NCBI GenBank assembly: GCA_023409535.1
Contig: JAEYGZ010000037.1
Coordinates: 186,001-250,000 of the forward strand
DNA: 64,000 nt
Direction: 5' to 3'
Source: Bacillota bacterium
Lineage (GTDB): Bacteria; Bacillota; Clostridia; Lachnospirales; Lachnospiraceae
Notes under the pieces: model-generated
What the model saw: the letters and a program-made list of their open reading frames with translations, nothing else
What the model was told of the DNA's origin: nothing
Database searches by the model: none
Translations under genes and position numbers: made by a program
In this document: positions 15,498 through 24,404 of the stretch, piece after piece
Layout: each line of letters opens with the position of its first letter
Position numbering within the stretch: the first letter of the stretch is position 1

Positions 15498-16340
15498 ATG
15501 GGAATTAAAACATATAACCCATATACACCTTCCAGAAGACACATGACTGGTTCCGATTATGCAGAGATTACAGCATCAAAGCCTGAGAAATCGTTGGTTG
15601 TTTCTTTAAATAAGAAAGCAGGCCGTAACAATCAGGGTAAGATCACTGTAAGACATCAGGGTGGTGGCTCTAGAAGAAAATATAGAATTATCGATTTTAA
15701 GAGAACAAAGGACGGTATTCCGGCAACTGTAGTAAGCATCGAATACGATCCCAACAGAACCGCTAATATCGCATTAATCAACTATGCAGACGGCGAGAAG
15801 GCATATATCCTTGCTCCCAACGGTCTGACCGTAGGATCAAAGATCATGAATGGTGAGACAGCCGAAGTAAGAGTAGGTAACTGCTTACCTCTTGCTAACA
15901 TTCCGGTTGGTACTCAGATCCACAACATCGAATTATATCCCGGCAAGGGCGCACAGTTAGTACGTGCAGCAGGTAATTCCGCTCAGCTGATGGCAAAGGA
16001 AGGCAAGTATGCAACCTTAAGACTTCCCAGCGGTGAGATGAGAATGGTTCCGATCATCTGCAGAGCAACTGTCGGCCAGGTTGGAAATATCGATCACGAG
16101 CTTGTTAACGTAGGTAAAGCCGGACGTAAGCGTCACATGGGTATCAGACCTACCGTACGCGGTTCCGTAATGAACCCGAATGACCATCCTCACGGTGGTG
16201 GTGAAGGCAGAACAGGTATCGGCCGTCCGGGCCCTGTTACACCTTGGGGTAAACCTGCTCTTGGTCTTAAGACAAGAAAGCATAACAAGAAATCCAATAA
16301 GCTTATTGTAAGAAGAAGAGACGGTAAGGCGATTAAATAA
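15498..16340 (+). CDS. rplB: 50S ribosomal protein L2
   Basis: A 280-residue L2 (MGIKTYNPYTPSRRHMTGSD start), needed for subunit joining and peptidyl transfer, with the conserved histidine region NDHPHGGGEGR near the C-terminus. The ATG at 15498 follows GAAAGGAG; the in-frame TTG at 15480 precedes that site and is rejected. Confidence 0.97.
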   Translation: MGIKTYNPYTPSRRHMTGSDYAEITASKPEKSLVVSLNKKAGRNNQGKITVRHQGGGSRRKYRIIDFKRTKDGIPATVVSIEYDPNRTANIALINYADGEKAYILAPNGLTVGSKIMNGETAEVRVGNCLPLANIPVGTQIHNIELYPGKGAQLVRAAGNSAQLMAKEGKYATLRLPSGEMRMVPIICRATVGQVGNIDHELVNVGKAGRKRHMGIRPTVRGSVMNPNDHPHGGGEGRTGIGRPGPVTPWGKPALGLKTRKHNKKSNKLIVRRRDGKAIK

Positions 16341-16425
16341 TCTTCTTATATAAAATAAATATAACATTATTTAAGAAGTGAAATCGTTGCGTTAAGATTG
16401 AAGAATTCTAAGGAGGTTAGAATAC

Positions 16426-16704
16426 ATGGGTCGTTCATTAAAAAAGGGACCGTTTGCTGATGATCATTTATTGAAAAAAGTAGATGCGCTTAACCAGTCC
16501 GGTGAGAAATCCGTAATCAAGACCTGGTCACGCCGTTCTACGATTTTCCCGCAGATGGTTGGACATACAATCGCGGTACATGACGGCAAGAAGCATGTTC
16601 CGGTTTATGTAACAGAAGATATGGTTGGCCACAAGCTCGGTGAGTTTGTTGCTACAAGAACCTATAGAGGTCACGGAAAAGACGAAAAGAAAACAAGAAG
16701 ATAA
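16426..16704 (+). CDS. rpsS: 30S ribosomal protein S19
   Basis: A 92-residue S19 (MGRSLKKGPFADDHL), part of the small-subunit head with S13. SD AAGGAGG; ordinary position between rplB and rplV. Confidence 0.97.
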   Translation: MGRSLKKGPFADDHLLKKVDALNQSGEKSVIKTWSRRSTIFPQMVGHTIAVHDGKKHVPVYVTEDMVGHKLGEFVATRTYRGHGKDEKKTRR

Positions 16705-16737
16705 TGCGCAAGCGTTTAATGGAAGGAGGTTCTATCC

Positions 16738-17121
16738 ATGGCGAAAGGACATAGATCCCAAATAAAGAGAGAGAGAAATGAGCAGAAGGACAACAGAGCA
16801 AGTGCAAAGTTATCATTTGCAAGAATATCCGTGCAGAAGGCTTGTTTCGTACTTGACGCCATTCGTGGTAAGGATGTAACAACAGCACTTGGTGTCTTGG
16901 CTTATAACCCGAGATATGCATCCGCTGTTATTGAAAAGCTATTGAAATCAGCAATCGCAAATGCTGAGGTTAAGAATATGGATCCTGCAAAGCTTTACGT
17001 TGATGAATGTTTTGCAAACCAGGGACCGATTATGAAGAGAATCAGACCGAGAGCACGTGGTACAGCATATCGTATTGAGAAGAGAATGTGCCATATTATT
17101 GTAGTGCTTAATGAGAGATAA
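16738..17121 (+). CDS. rplV: 50S ribosomal protein L22
   Basis: A 127-residue L22 whose beta-hairpin (KRIRPRARGTAYRIEKR) lines the exit tunnel and is a known macrolide-resistance site. SD GAAGGAGG. Confidence 0.97.
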   Translation: MAKGHRSQIKRERNEQKDNRASAKLSFARISVQKACFVLDAIRGKDVTTALGVLAYNPRYASAVIEKLLKSAIANAEVKNMDPAKLYVDECFANQGPIMKRIRPRARGTAYRIEKRMCHIIVVLNER

Positions 17122-17132
17122 GGAGGTTAAAA

Positions 17133-17792
17133 ATGGGACAAAAGGTTAATCCTCATGGCTTAAGAGTCGGAGTTATCAATGATTGGGACTCCAGATGGTA
17201 TGCTGAAGCGGATTTTGCTGATAATCTCGTAGAAGATTACAAGATCAGAAAATATCTGAAGAAGAAGTTATACAGCGCAGGTATTTCTAAAATTGAGATT
17301 GAAAGAGCATCTGACCGTTTAAAAATAATAATCTTTACTGCGAAGCCCGGTGTAGTTATCGGTAGAGGCGGTGCAGAAATCGAAACATTAAAGGCTGAGG
17401 TTCAGAAGTTTACTGACAAGAAGTTAAACCTGGAAATCAAAGAAATCAAGAAGCCCGATCTCAATGCACAGTTAGTAGCTGAGAATATCGCTACCCAGCT
17501 TGAAAACCGTATTTCTTTCAGAAGAGCAATGAAGTCAACGATGGCAAGAACCATGAAATCAGGCGCTAAGGGTATTAAGACCTCCGTATCAGGTCGTCTT
17601 GGCGGTGCGGATATGGCTCGTACAGAATTTTACAGTGAAGGAACGATCCCGTTGCAGACCTTACGTGCAGATATTGATTACGGATTTGCAGAAGCAACTA
17701 CCACATATGGAAAAACAGGTGTTAAGGTTTGGATTTATCATGGTGAAGTACTTCCTACCAAGGCAGTAAAAGTAGAAGGGAGCGATAACTAA
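17133..17792 (+). CDS. rpsC: 30S ribosomal protein S3
   Basis: A 219-residue S3 with a type II KH domain (IIIFTAKPGVVIGRGGAEIE), at the mRNA entry channel. Eleven bases after rplV; its stop overlaps the rplP start by one base. Confidence 0.97.
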   Translation: MGQKVNPHGLRVGVINDWDSRWYAEADFADNLVEDYKIRKYLKKKLYSAGISKIEIERASDRLKIIIFTAKPGVVIGRGGAEIETLKAEVQKFTDKKLNLEIKEIKKPDLNAQLVAENIATQLENRISFRRAMKSTMARTMKSGAKGIKTSVSGRLGGADMARTEFYSEGTIPLQTLRADIDYGFAEATTTYGKTGVKVWIYHGEVLPTKAVKVEGSDN

Positions 17793-18229
17793 TGTTAATG
17801 CCTAAGAGAGTTAAACGTCGGAAGCAATTCCGCGGCAGTATGGCCGGAAAGCCATGCAGAGGCACTACAATTAACCAGGGTGATTTTGGTCTTGTGGCTA
17901 TGGAGCCTTGCTGGATCAAATCAAACCAGATTGAAGCAGCCCGTATCGCAATGACCCGTTTTACAAAGCGTGGCGGTAAAGTATTTATTAAGATATTCCC
18001 CGATAAACCTGTTACAGCAAAGCCTGCTGAGACCCGAATGGGTTCCGGTAAGGGTTCACTTGAGTACTGGGTAGCTGTTGTAAAGCCCGGCCGTGTTATG
18101 TTTGAGATCGCAGGAATTCCTGAGGAGACAGCAAGAGAAGCACTTCGTCTTGCCATGCATAAATTGCCGGTTAAATGCAAGATCGTATCCCGTGCAGACT
18201 TAGAAGGCGGTGAAAACAGTGAAAATTAA
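17792..18229 (+). CDS. rplP: 50S ribosomal protein L16
   Basis: A 145-residue L16 (MLMPKRVKRRKQFRGSMAGK), near the A-site tRNA elbow. The start overlaps the rpsC stop (TAATG). Its own end overlaps rpmC by 11 bases. Confidence 0.97.
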   Translation: MLMPKRVKRRKQFRGSMAGKPCRGTTINQGDFGLVAMEPCWIKSNQIEAARIAMTRFTKRGGKVFIKIFPDKPVTAKPAETRMGSGKGSLEYWVAVVKPGRVMFEIAGIPEETAREALRLAMHKLPVKCKIVSRADLEGGENSEN

Positions 18230-18428
18230 TAAGTATGTAGAAGATTTAAAAACAAAATCAGCTACAGAGTTAAATCAGGAATTAGTAGCTGCGAAGAAGG
18301 AACTTTTTAATCTGAGGTTCCAAAATGCAACTAACCAGTTGGATAACACAAGCAGAATTAAGGAAGTTAGAAAAAATATTGCAAGAATCCAGACAGTAAT
18401 TTCTGAACTTTCTAAGGCTTCTAAATAA
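18219..18428 (+). CDS. rpmC: 50S ribosomal protein L29
   Basis: A 69-residue L29 (MKINKYVEDLKTKSATELNQ). The GTG at 18219 was chosen because AAGGCGG lies 8 bases upstream and the length suits the family; an in-frame GTG at 18210 overlaps that site. The start lies inside rplP, so translation is coupled. Confidence 0.9.
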   Translation: MKINKYVEDLKTKSATELNQELVAAKKELFNLRFQNATNQLDNTSRIKEVRKNIARIQTVISELSKASK

Positions 18429-18469
18429 TTTGATGATCGGGTATCCCGGTCATGGGAAGGAGTATCGTT

Positions 18470-18724
18470 GTGGAAAGAAATTTAAGAAAAGTTCGTATCG
18501 GCAAAGTAGTTAGCGACAAGATGGATAAGACGGTTGTTGTAGCTGTTGTAGATAACGTAAAGCATCCTTTATACGGCAAGATCGTAAAAAGAACCTATAA
18601 ACTGAAGGCGCATGATGAGAATAATGAGTGCAACATCGGAGACAGAGTAAAGGTAATGGAGACAAGACCGTTATCCAAGGATAAGAGATGGAGACTTGTG
18701 GAGATTATCGAGAAAGCGAAATAA
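18470..18724 (+). CDS. rpsQ: 30S ribosomal protein S17
   Basis: An 84-residue S17 with an OB-fold (RKVRIGKVVSDKMDKTVVVA). The GTG at 18470 gives the usual MERNLRKVRIG start, 7 bases after GGAAGGAG; the ATG at 18452 lies just before that SD and is rejected. Confidence 0.93.
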   Translation: MERNLRKVRIGKVVSDKMDKTVVVAVVDNVKHPLYGKIVKRTYKLKAHDENNECNIGDRVKVMETRPLSKDKRWRLVEIIEKAK

Positions 18725-18833
18725 TCTCATCAACAAAGGATTTCGTAAGACGAAATTGTTCGGAGAATTTTTGAAAAAATTCGTTTCGACGATGAAAGAT
18801 CCTACGAATCAGATTGATTACAACTGAAAGGAG
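18725..18833 (+). repeat. Hairpin-rich spacer between rpsQ and rplN
   Basis: Two local hairpins, TTTCGTAAGACGAAA and GAATTTTTGAAAAAATTC, sit inside an outer AGGAT/ATCCT pair. There is no downstream T-run. The function is unknown; it may be mRNA processing or a decayed repeat. Confidence 0.45.
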
Positions 18834-18840
18834 TAGTATC

Positions 18841-19209
18841 ATGATTCAGACTGAAACCAGACTAAGAGTTGCCGACAATACCGGTGCCAAAGAATTACTT
18901 TGCATCAGAGTACTTGGCGGATCAACCAGAAGATATGCTAATATAGGCGATATCATTGTTGCTTCGGTTAAAGATGCAACACCAGGCGGTGTTGTTAAGA
19001 AGGGCGATGTTGTTAAGGCTGTTGTTGTTCGTACCGTTAAGGGAGCACGCCGTAAAGATGGTTCCTATATTAGATTTGATGAAAATGCTGCCGTAATTAT
19101 TAAGGAAGACAAAAACCCCAAGGGAACACGTATCTTTGGACCGGTAGCGAGAGAATTAAGAGAGAAACAATTCATGAAAATCGTTTCTTTAGCACCAGAA
19201 GTATTATAG
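18841..19209 (+). CDS. rplN: 50S ribosomal protein L14
   Basis: A 122-residue L14, the exact usual length (MIQTETRLRVADNTGAKEL). The ATG at 18841 follows GAAAGGAG; an in-frame ATT at 18814 is not used. It binds 23S rRNA at the subunit interface. Confidence 0.97.
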   Translation: MIQTETRLRVADNTGAKELLCIRVLGGSTRRYANIGDIIVASVKDATPGGVVKKGDVVKAVVVRTVKGARRKDGSYIRFDENAAVIIKEDKNPKGTRIFGPVARELREKQFMKIVSLAPEVL

Positions 19210-19223
19210 GGAGGTGTCGACTG

Positions 19224-19541
19224 ATGGCAACGATGAAAATCAAAAAGAATGATACCGTTAAGGTTATCACCGGTAAAGATAAAGGTAAATCTGGCAAGGT
19301 TATCGATGTAACGGGCGGAAAGCTGCTGGTGGAAGGTGTTAATACCGTATCCAAGCACAGCAAAGCAAGCCAAAAGAATCCAAAGGGTGGAATTATCCAT
19401 CAAGAATCACCGATTGAAGCTTCCAACGTTATGTATCTTCATAAGGGTCAGCCTACAAGAGTTGGTTTCAAGACTGTTGAAACCAAGAAGGGACCTAAGA
19501 AAGTACGTTTCGCTAAGACAACCGGCGATGTAATTGATTAA
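19224..19541 (+). CDS. rplX: 50S ribosomal protein L24
   Basis: A 105-residue L24 with an N-terminal KOW motif (NDTVKVITGKDKGKSGKV), an assembly-initiating large-subunit protein. Short spacing to its neighbours. Confidence 0.96.
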   Translation: MATMKIKKNDTVKVITGKDKGKSGKVIDVTGGKLLVEGVNTVSKHSKASQKNPKGGIIHQESPIEASNVMYLHKGQPTRVGFKTVETKKGPKKVRFAKTTGDVID

Positions 19542-19564
19542 TTCAGAGAGGAGGATCATTTAAG

Positions 19565-20104
19565 TTGGCTAGATTAAAGGATCAATATTTAAATGAAATA
19601 GTAGCCGGCATGACAAAGAAGTTCGGATACAAGAACGTTATGGAAGTGCCGAAGATTAATAAAATTGTCATCAACATGGGTGTTGGTGAGGCTAAGGACA
19701 ACGCTAAGGTTTTAGAGACAGCAATCAAGGATATGGAGATTATCGCTGGCCAGAAGCCTGTTGTTACCAAGGCAAAGAAATCCGTTGCTAACTTCAAGAT
19801 CAGAGAGGGTATGGCAATCGGCTGCAAGGTTACCTTAAGAGGCGAGAAAATGTATGAATTTGCTGATCGTCTTATCAACTTAGCATTACCCCGCGTACGT
19901 GACTTCAGAGGTATTAACCCTAACGCATTTGACGGCAGAGGAAATTATTCCCTTGGTATCAAGGAGCAGTTAATCTTCCCTGAGATCGAATATGATAAGA
20001 TAGACAAGGTAAGAGGTATGGATATCATCTTTGTTACAACTGCAAAGACTGATGAAGAAGCACGCGAACTGTTAACCCAATTCGGTATGCCGTTTAGAAA
20101 GTAG
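19565..20104 (+). CDS. rplE: 50S ribosomal protein L5
   Basis: A 179-residue L5 (MARLKDQYLNEIV) that binds 5S rRNA and touches the P-site tRNA. It starts with TTG at 19565 after GAGGAGG. Confidence 0.96.
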   Translation: MARLKDQYLNEIVAGMTKKFGYKNVMEVPKINKIVINMGVGEAKDNAKVLETAIKDMEIIAGQKPVVTKAKKSVANFKIREGMAIGCKVTLRGEKMYEFADRLINLALPRVRDFRGINPNAFDGRGNYSLGIKEQLIFPEIEYDKIDKVRGMDIIFVTTAKTDEEARELLTQFGMPFRK

Positions 20105-20117
20105 AGGAGGTATTTCC

Positions 20118-20303
20118 ATGGCTAAAACGTCAATGAAGATTAAACAACAACGTACGCAGAAATTCTCCACTAGAGAATATAACCGTTGCAGAATTTGTGG
20201 TCGTCCGCATGCATATTTGAGAAAATACGGAATCTGCAGAATTTGTTTTCGTGAGTTAGCGTACAAAGGTCAGATACCAGGCGTAAAGAAAGCTAGCTGG
20301 TAA
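20118..20303 (+). CDS. rpsZ: 30S ribosomal protein S14, zinc-binding type
   Basis: A 61-residue short S14 with the zinc ribbon C24-x2-C27 and C40-x2-C43 (CRICGRPH, CRICF). This C+ form is typical of Gram-positive bacteria. SD GAGGAGG. Confidence 0.96.
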   Translation: MAKTSMKIKQQRTQKFSTREYNRCRICGRPHAYLRKYGICRICFRELAYKGQIPGVKKASW

Positions 20304-20327
20304 TAGTTAAGAAAGGAGGCAAATGAA

Positions 20328-20729
20328 ATGACAATGAGCGATCCCATTGCAGATATGCTTACAAGAATCCGTAATGCAAATACTGCGAAACATGATACAG
20401 TAGATATTCCTGCTTCAAAGATGAAAGTTGCTATTGCCGACATCCTCGTAAAGGAAGGCTATGTCAAGAAGTACGAGATCGAAGAAGTAGAGAGTATGAA
20501 GACGATTCATATCACCCTGAAATATGGTAAAGATAAAAATGTTAAGATCATTACCGGCCTGAAGAGAATCTCCAAGCCCGGTCTCAGAGTTTATGCGAAC
20601 ACAGAAAATCTGCCCAAAGTTCTTGGCGGTTTAGGTATCGCAATTATTTCAACAAACAAAGGTATTGTAACCGATAAAGAAGCCAGAGAATTAAACGTAG
20701 GTGGCGAGGTTCTCGCGTTCATCTGGTAA
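20328..20729 (+). CDS. rpsH: 30S ribosomal protein S8
   Basis: A 133-residue S8 (MTMSDPIADMLTRIRNAN), a central-domain assembly protein; in E. coli it also controls the spc operon. The GGEVLAFIW end is canonical. The 92-bp spacer to rplF has a weak GATTG/CAATC hairpin. Confidence 0.97.
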   Translation: MTMSDPIADMLTRIRNANTAKHDTVDIPASKMKVAIADILVKEGYVKKYEIEEVESMKTIHITLKYGKDKNVKIITGLKRISKPGLRVYANTENLPKVLGGLGIAIISTNKGIVTDKEARELNVGGEVLAFIW

Positions 20730-20821
20730 GATTGATTTCACAGCAATCCATCCGCGTTTGTCTATTGCATAGTCAAACACTTTTCTGGGTTAGATAGTTA
20801 AATAAATTAGGAGGTGCGGGC

Positions 20822-21364
20822 ATGTCACGTATAGGAAGAATGCCTATCGCTATACCTGCAGGTGTTACTGTAGCTGTAGCAGAAAATAATAAGGTGACCG
20901 TTAAGGGTCCCAAGGGTACATTAGAAAGAGTGTTACCCGCTGAGATGCAGATTAAGGTGGAAGGTAGCGAAGTAGCAGTTACCAGACCTAACGATTTAAA
21001 GAAAATGAAGTCCTTGCACGGTCTTTCCAGAACACTGATCGCTAACATGGTGACCGGTGTTACAGAAGGATACCAGAAGGTTCTTGAGATTAACGGTGTT
21101 GGTTACAGAGCAGCAAAAGCTGGCAAGGAATTGACACTGACCTTAGGTTACTCCCATCCGGTTATCATGGTTGATCCCGAAGGTCTTGAGTCTGTTTTAG
21201 AAGGACAGAATAAGATAACTGTTAAAGGTATTGATAAAGAAAAGGTTGGCCAATACGCTGCTGAAATCAGAGCAAAGAGAGCACCTGAACCGTACAAGGG
21301 TAAGGGAATTAAGTATGCTGATGAAGTGATCAGACGTAAGGTTGGTAAGACCGGTAAGAAATAA
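20822..21364 (+). CDS. rplF: 50S ribosomal protein L6
   Basis: A 180-residue L6 (MSRIGRMPIAIPAGV) with two RNA-binding repeats, near the sarcin-ricin loop. SD AGGAGGTG. Confidence 0.97.
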   Translation: MSRIGRMPIAIPAGVTVAVAENNKVTVKGPKGTLERVLPAEMQIKVEGSEVAVTRPNDLKKMKSLHGLSRTLIANMVTGVTEGYQKVLEINGVGYRAAKAGKELTLTLGYSHPVIMVDPEGLESVLEGQNKITVKGIDKEKVGQYAAEIRAKRAPEPYKGKGIKYADEVIRRKVGKTGKK

Positions 21365-21381
21365 GGGAGGAGTGAAATTAC

Positions 21382-21750
21382 ATGGTTAATAAAGTATCAA
21401 GAACAGAAGTTCGTGTTAAAAAACATTTAAAATTACGTAATCGTTTCACAGGTACTCCTGAGAGACCGCGTTTAGCTGTATTCAGAAGCAACAATCATAT
21501 ATACGCACAGATCATTGATGATACCGTTGGCAATACATTAGTTGCAGCCTCCACACTTGAAAAGGATGTTAAGGCTGAGCTTTCCAAAACGAATGATGTA
21601 GCTGCAGCTGCTTATTTAGGCACTGTAATTGCTAAGAAGGCTTTGGAAAAGGGCGTTAAAACTGTTGTCTTTGACAGAGGTGGCTTCATATATCAGGGAA
21701 AGATCAAAGCATTAGCAGATGCAGCCCGCGAAGCTGGTCTGGAATTCTAA
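21382..21750 (+). CDS. rplR: 50S ribosomal protein L18
   Basis: A 122-residue L18 that binds 5S rRNA (RPRLAVFRSNNHIYAQ). SD GGGAGGAG; the next SD follows directly after its stop. Confidence 0.97.
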   Translation: MVNKVSRTEVRVKKHLKLRNRFTGTPERPRLAVFRSNNHIYAQIIDDTVGNTLVAASTLEKDVKAELSKTNDVAAAAYLGTVIAKKALEKGVKTVVFDRGGFIYQGKIKALADAAREAGLEF

Positions 21751-21766
21751 GCAAGGAGGAGAATAC

Positions 21767-22276
21767 ATGAAACGTACAATCGTTGATACCAGTCAATTAG
21801 AATTAGAAGATAAAGTCGTATCAATTAAGCGTGTAACCAAGGTTGTAAAAGGTGGTCGTAACTTCAGATTTACAGCATTGGTTGTTGTTGGTGACAAGAA
21901 CGGACACGTTGGCGCAGGCCTCGGAAAAGCAACAGAAATTCCGGAAGCAATCCGCAAGGGTAAGGAAGATGCAATTAAGAAATTAATTTCTCTTCCTCTT
22001 GATGAGAACGGCAGTGTTCCTCATGACTTTATCGGTAAGTTCGGTAGTGCTACCGTATTACTGAAGCGTTCCCCGGAAGGTACCGGTATTATTGCCGGAG
22101 GTCCTGCCCGTAACGTACTTGAGCTTGCAGGCTTCAAGAATATCCGTACCAAGTCTCTTGGTTCCAACAATAAGCAGAACGTAGTTCTTGCAACAATTGA
22201 AGGATTAAGTCAGTTAAAAACTCCTGAAGAAGTAGCAAAGCTTCGTGGTATTCCGGTAGAGCAGTTAACAAGATAA
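21767..22276 (+). CDS. rpsE: 30S ribosomal protein S5
   Basis: A 169-residue S5 (MKRTIVDTSQLELEDKVVSI; GRNFRFTALVVVGD). It acts in decoding accuracy and is a spectinomycin-resistance target. The ATG at 21767 follows AAGGAGGAG; the upstream in-frame ATG at 21719 lies inside rplR. Confidence 0.96.
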   Translation: MKRTIVDTSQLELEDKVVSIKRVTKVVKGGRNFRFTALVVVGDKNGHVGAGLGKATEIPEAIRKGKEDAIKKLISLPLDENGSVPHDFIGKFGSATVLLKRSPEGTGIIAGGPARNVLELAGFKNIRTKSLGSNNKQNVVLATIEGLSQLKTPEEVAKLRGIPVEQLTR

Positions 22277-22290
22277 GGAGGTGCCAGGTC

Positions 22291-22473
22291 ATGGCAGGTA
22301 AATTAAAAGTTACACAAATTAAGTCCACTATTGGCGCCATTCCCAAGCACAGAGCAACGATTGAGGCATTAGGCTTAAAGAAGCCTAACTGGACCGTAGA
22401 GATGCCGGATAATGCTGCTGTCAGAGGAATGCTCGACCAGGTGAAGCACTTAGTGAAGGTTGAAGAAATATAA
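22291..22473 (+). CDS. rpmD: 50S ribosomal protein L30
   Basis: A 60-residue L30 (LKVTQIKSTIGAIPKHRATI). SD AAGGAGG; usual place between rpsE and rplO. Confidence 0.95.
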   Translation: MAGKLKVTQIKSTIGAIPKHRATIEALGLKKPNWTVEMPDNAAVRGMLDQVKHLVKVEEI

Positions 22474-22498
22474 TTACTTAAAGAAGGAGGTGCACGAC

Positions 22499-22939
22499 AT
22501 GAATTTATCAGAATTGAAACCGGCAATTGGTTCCAAGCAGAACGATAATTTCAGAAGAGGACGTGGTCACGGCTCAGGTAACGGCAAGACTGCCGGTAAG
22601 GGTCATAAGGGCCAGAAGGCTCGTTCCGGAGCTCCAAGAGTTGGGTTTGAGGGCGGTCAGATGCCTTTATACAGAAGAATTCCGAAACGTGGTTTCACGA
22701 ATAGAAATACGAAGGAAATAGTTGCAGTAAATGTAGATGTCTTAAATAGATTTGAAGATGGTGCAGTTGTAACAGTAGAGTCATTAATGGAAGTTGGCAT
22801 TATCAAGAACCCGAAGGATGGAGTTAAGATCCTTGGAAACGGAGAACTTACCAAGAAGCTTGAAGTGAAAGTGAATGCATTTAGTGCAAGTGCAGCTGAA
22901 AAGATCGAGGCTCTTGGTGGAAAAGCTGAGGTGGTATAA
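22499..22939 (+). CDS. rplO: 50S ribosomal protein L15
   Basis: A 146-residue L15 with the Gly/Arg-rich N-terminal tail (GRGHGSGNGKTAGKGHKGQK). The ATG at 22499 follows AAGGAGGTG. The stop overlaps the secY start (TAATG), coupling ribosome and translocon synthesis. Confidence 0.96.
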   Translation: MNLSELKPAIGSKQNDNFRRGRGHGSGNGKTAGKGHKGQKARSGAPRVGFEGGQMPLYRRIPKRGFTNRNTKEIVAVNVDVLNRFEDGAVVTVESLMEVGIIKNPKDGVKILGNGELTKKLEVKVNAFSASAAEKIEALGGKAEVV

Positions 22940-24261
22940 TGTTTGGGACACTGCGAAATGCTTTAAAAGTTAAGGATATAAGAATTAGACTGATTTATAC
23001 TTTTATTTGTCTAATCGTAGTCAGAGTAGGAACCTTGCTTCCTGCTCCGGCGATTAGCAGAGATGTTACAAGCCAGTTATTTAGCGCTAGTAATCTGGGA
23101 TTTTTTGATGCCCTGACTGGTGGTTCCTTATCACGTATGTCAATTTTCGCACTGAGTATAACCCCGTATATTTCATCTTCCATTATTATTCAGCTTTTAA
23201 CGATTGCTATTCCTAAGCTGGAAGAAATGCAGAAGGAAGGCGAGGACGGAAGAAAGAAGCTTAATGAGCTTACCCGTTATTTGACGGTTGCTTTAGCCGT
23301 TATTGAATCTGCTGCCATGGCCATCGGCTTTGGTAATTCCGGTTACCTGGAGGGCGGTATGACCTTTACCAATGTTGTAGTTGTAATTGCTTCCTTAACA
23401 GCAGGTAGTGCATTCCTGATGTGGATCGGCGAAAGAATTACACAGAATGGTGTTGGTAATGGTATTTCGATCGTATTGACAATTAATATTGTCTCCAGAA
23501 TGCCACAAGACTTTATCAGCTTAGTTCAGACCTATATTATCGGCAAGCCGGTTGTCAATGCAATTATTGCAGCTCTTATTATCATTGCTGTTGTACTTGC
23601 AACTGTTGTACTTGTTATTACCCTTTACAGCGCAGAGAGAAAAATTCCCGTAACCTATGCTAAAAAGGTTCAGGGCAGAAAGATGGTTGGTGGACAAACC
23701 TCCCATATTCCGCTTAAGGTGAATACCGCAGGTGTTATCCCTGTTATTTTCGCTGGCTCCATCATGAGTTTTCCGATTGTTGTTGCATCCTTCTTTAATG
23801 TGACTCCGGCAAGAGCTCATTTCTGGCCGAAGGTACTTAAGGTTTTGGATCAGAACAGCTGGTTTGTAACCAAAAGCTGGGGAGATTTCCAGTATACCAT
23901 CGGTTTATTGATTTATATTCTATTAACTGTATTCTTTGCTTATTTCTATACCTCAATCACTTTCAATCCGATTGAAGTATCCAATAACATAAAGAAGCAG
24001 GGTGGATTTATTCCGGGTATTCGTCCTGGTAAACCAACCACCGAGTATTTGACAAAAGTACTTAATTACATTATTTTTGTGGGTGCAATTGGTTTAACAA
24101 TCGTTTGTATCATACCGATTATCTTCTCCGGTATCTTTAGTGCAAACTTCAGTTTCGGCGGTACTTCCATCATCATTATCTGTGGTGTTGTCATTGAAAC
24201 AATCAAACAAATTGAATCGCAGTTACTAGTACGACATTATAAAGGCTTTCTTAATGACTAA
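22939..24261 (+). CDS. secY: Protein translocase subunit SecY
   Basis: A 440-residue, ten-helix channel of the Sec translocon. Signature motifs include FFDALTGGSLSRMSIFALSI, the ITQNGVGNGISI region, and the cytoplasmic loop with EVSNNIKKQGGFIPGIRPG. The length is normal. Translated in overlap with rplO, as in most Firmicutes. Confidence 0.97.
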   Translation: MFGTLRNALKVKDIRIRLIYTFICLIVVRVGTLLPAPAISRDVTSQLFSASNLGFFDALTGGSLSRMSIFALSITPYISSSIIIQLLTIAIPKLEEMQKEGEDGRKKLNELTRYLTVALAVIESAAMAIGFGNSGYLEGGMTFTNVVVVIASLTAGSAFLMWIGERITQNGVGNGISIVLTINIVSRMPQDFISLVQTYIIGKPVVNAIIAALIIIAVVLATVVLVITLYSAERKIPVTYAKKVQGRKMVGGQTSHIPLKVNTAGVIPVIFAGSIMSFPIVVASFFNVTPARAHFWPKVLKVLDQNSWFVTKSWGDFQYTIGLLIYILLTVFFAYFYTSITFNPIEVSNNIKKQGGFIPGIRPGKPTTEYLTKVLNYIIFVGAIGLTIVCIIPIIFSGIFSANFSFGGTSIIIICGVVIETIKQIESQLLVRHYKGFLND

Positions 24262-24307
24262 TTCCATAACAATGGATGAAGCGGATGCCGCAAAGGTACT
24301 CAGATTA

Positions 24308-24345
24308 CTATCGGAAGGACGATCATTTGATGGTTCTTCCGATAG
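24308..24345 (+). promoter_or_regulatory. Perfect 10-bp hairpin between secY and adk
   Basis: CTATCGGAAG at 24308 pairs exactly with CTTCCGATAG at 24336, with an 18-nt loop. The sequence after it is not T-rich, so it is more likely an attenuating or processing hairpin than a terminator. Confidence 0.6.
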
Positions 24346-24404
24346 TATTGGATATAGATGTTTTGCGGTTGGCAAAGTATGAAAAGGGTTGGTGATTCGT
24401 AAGC

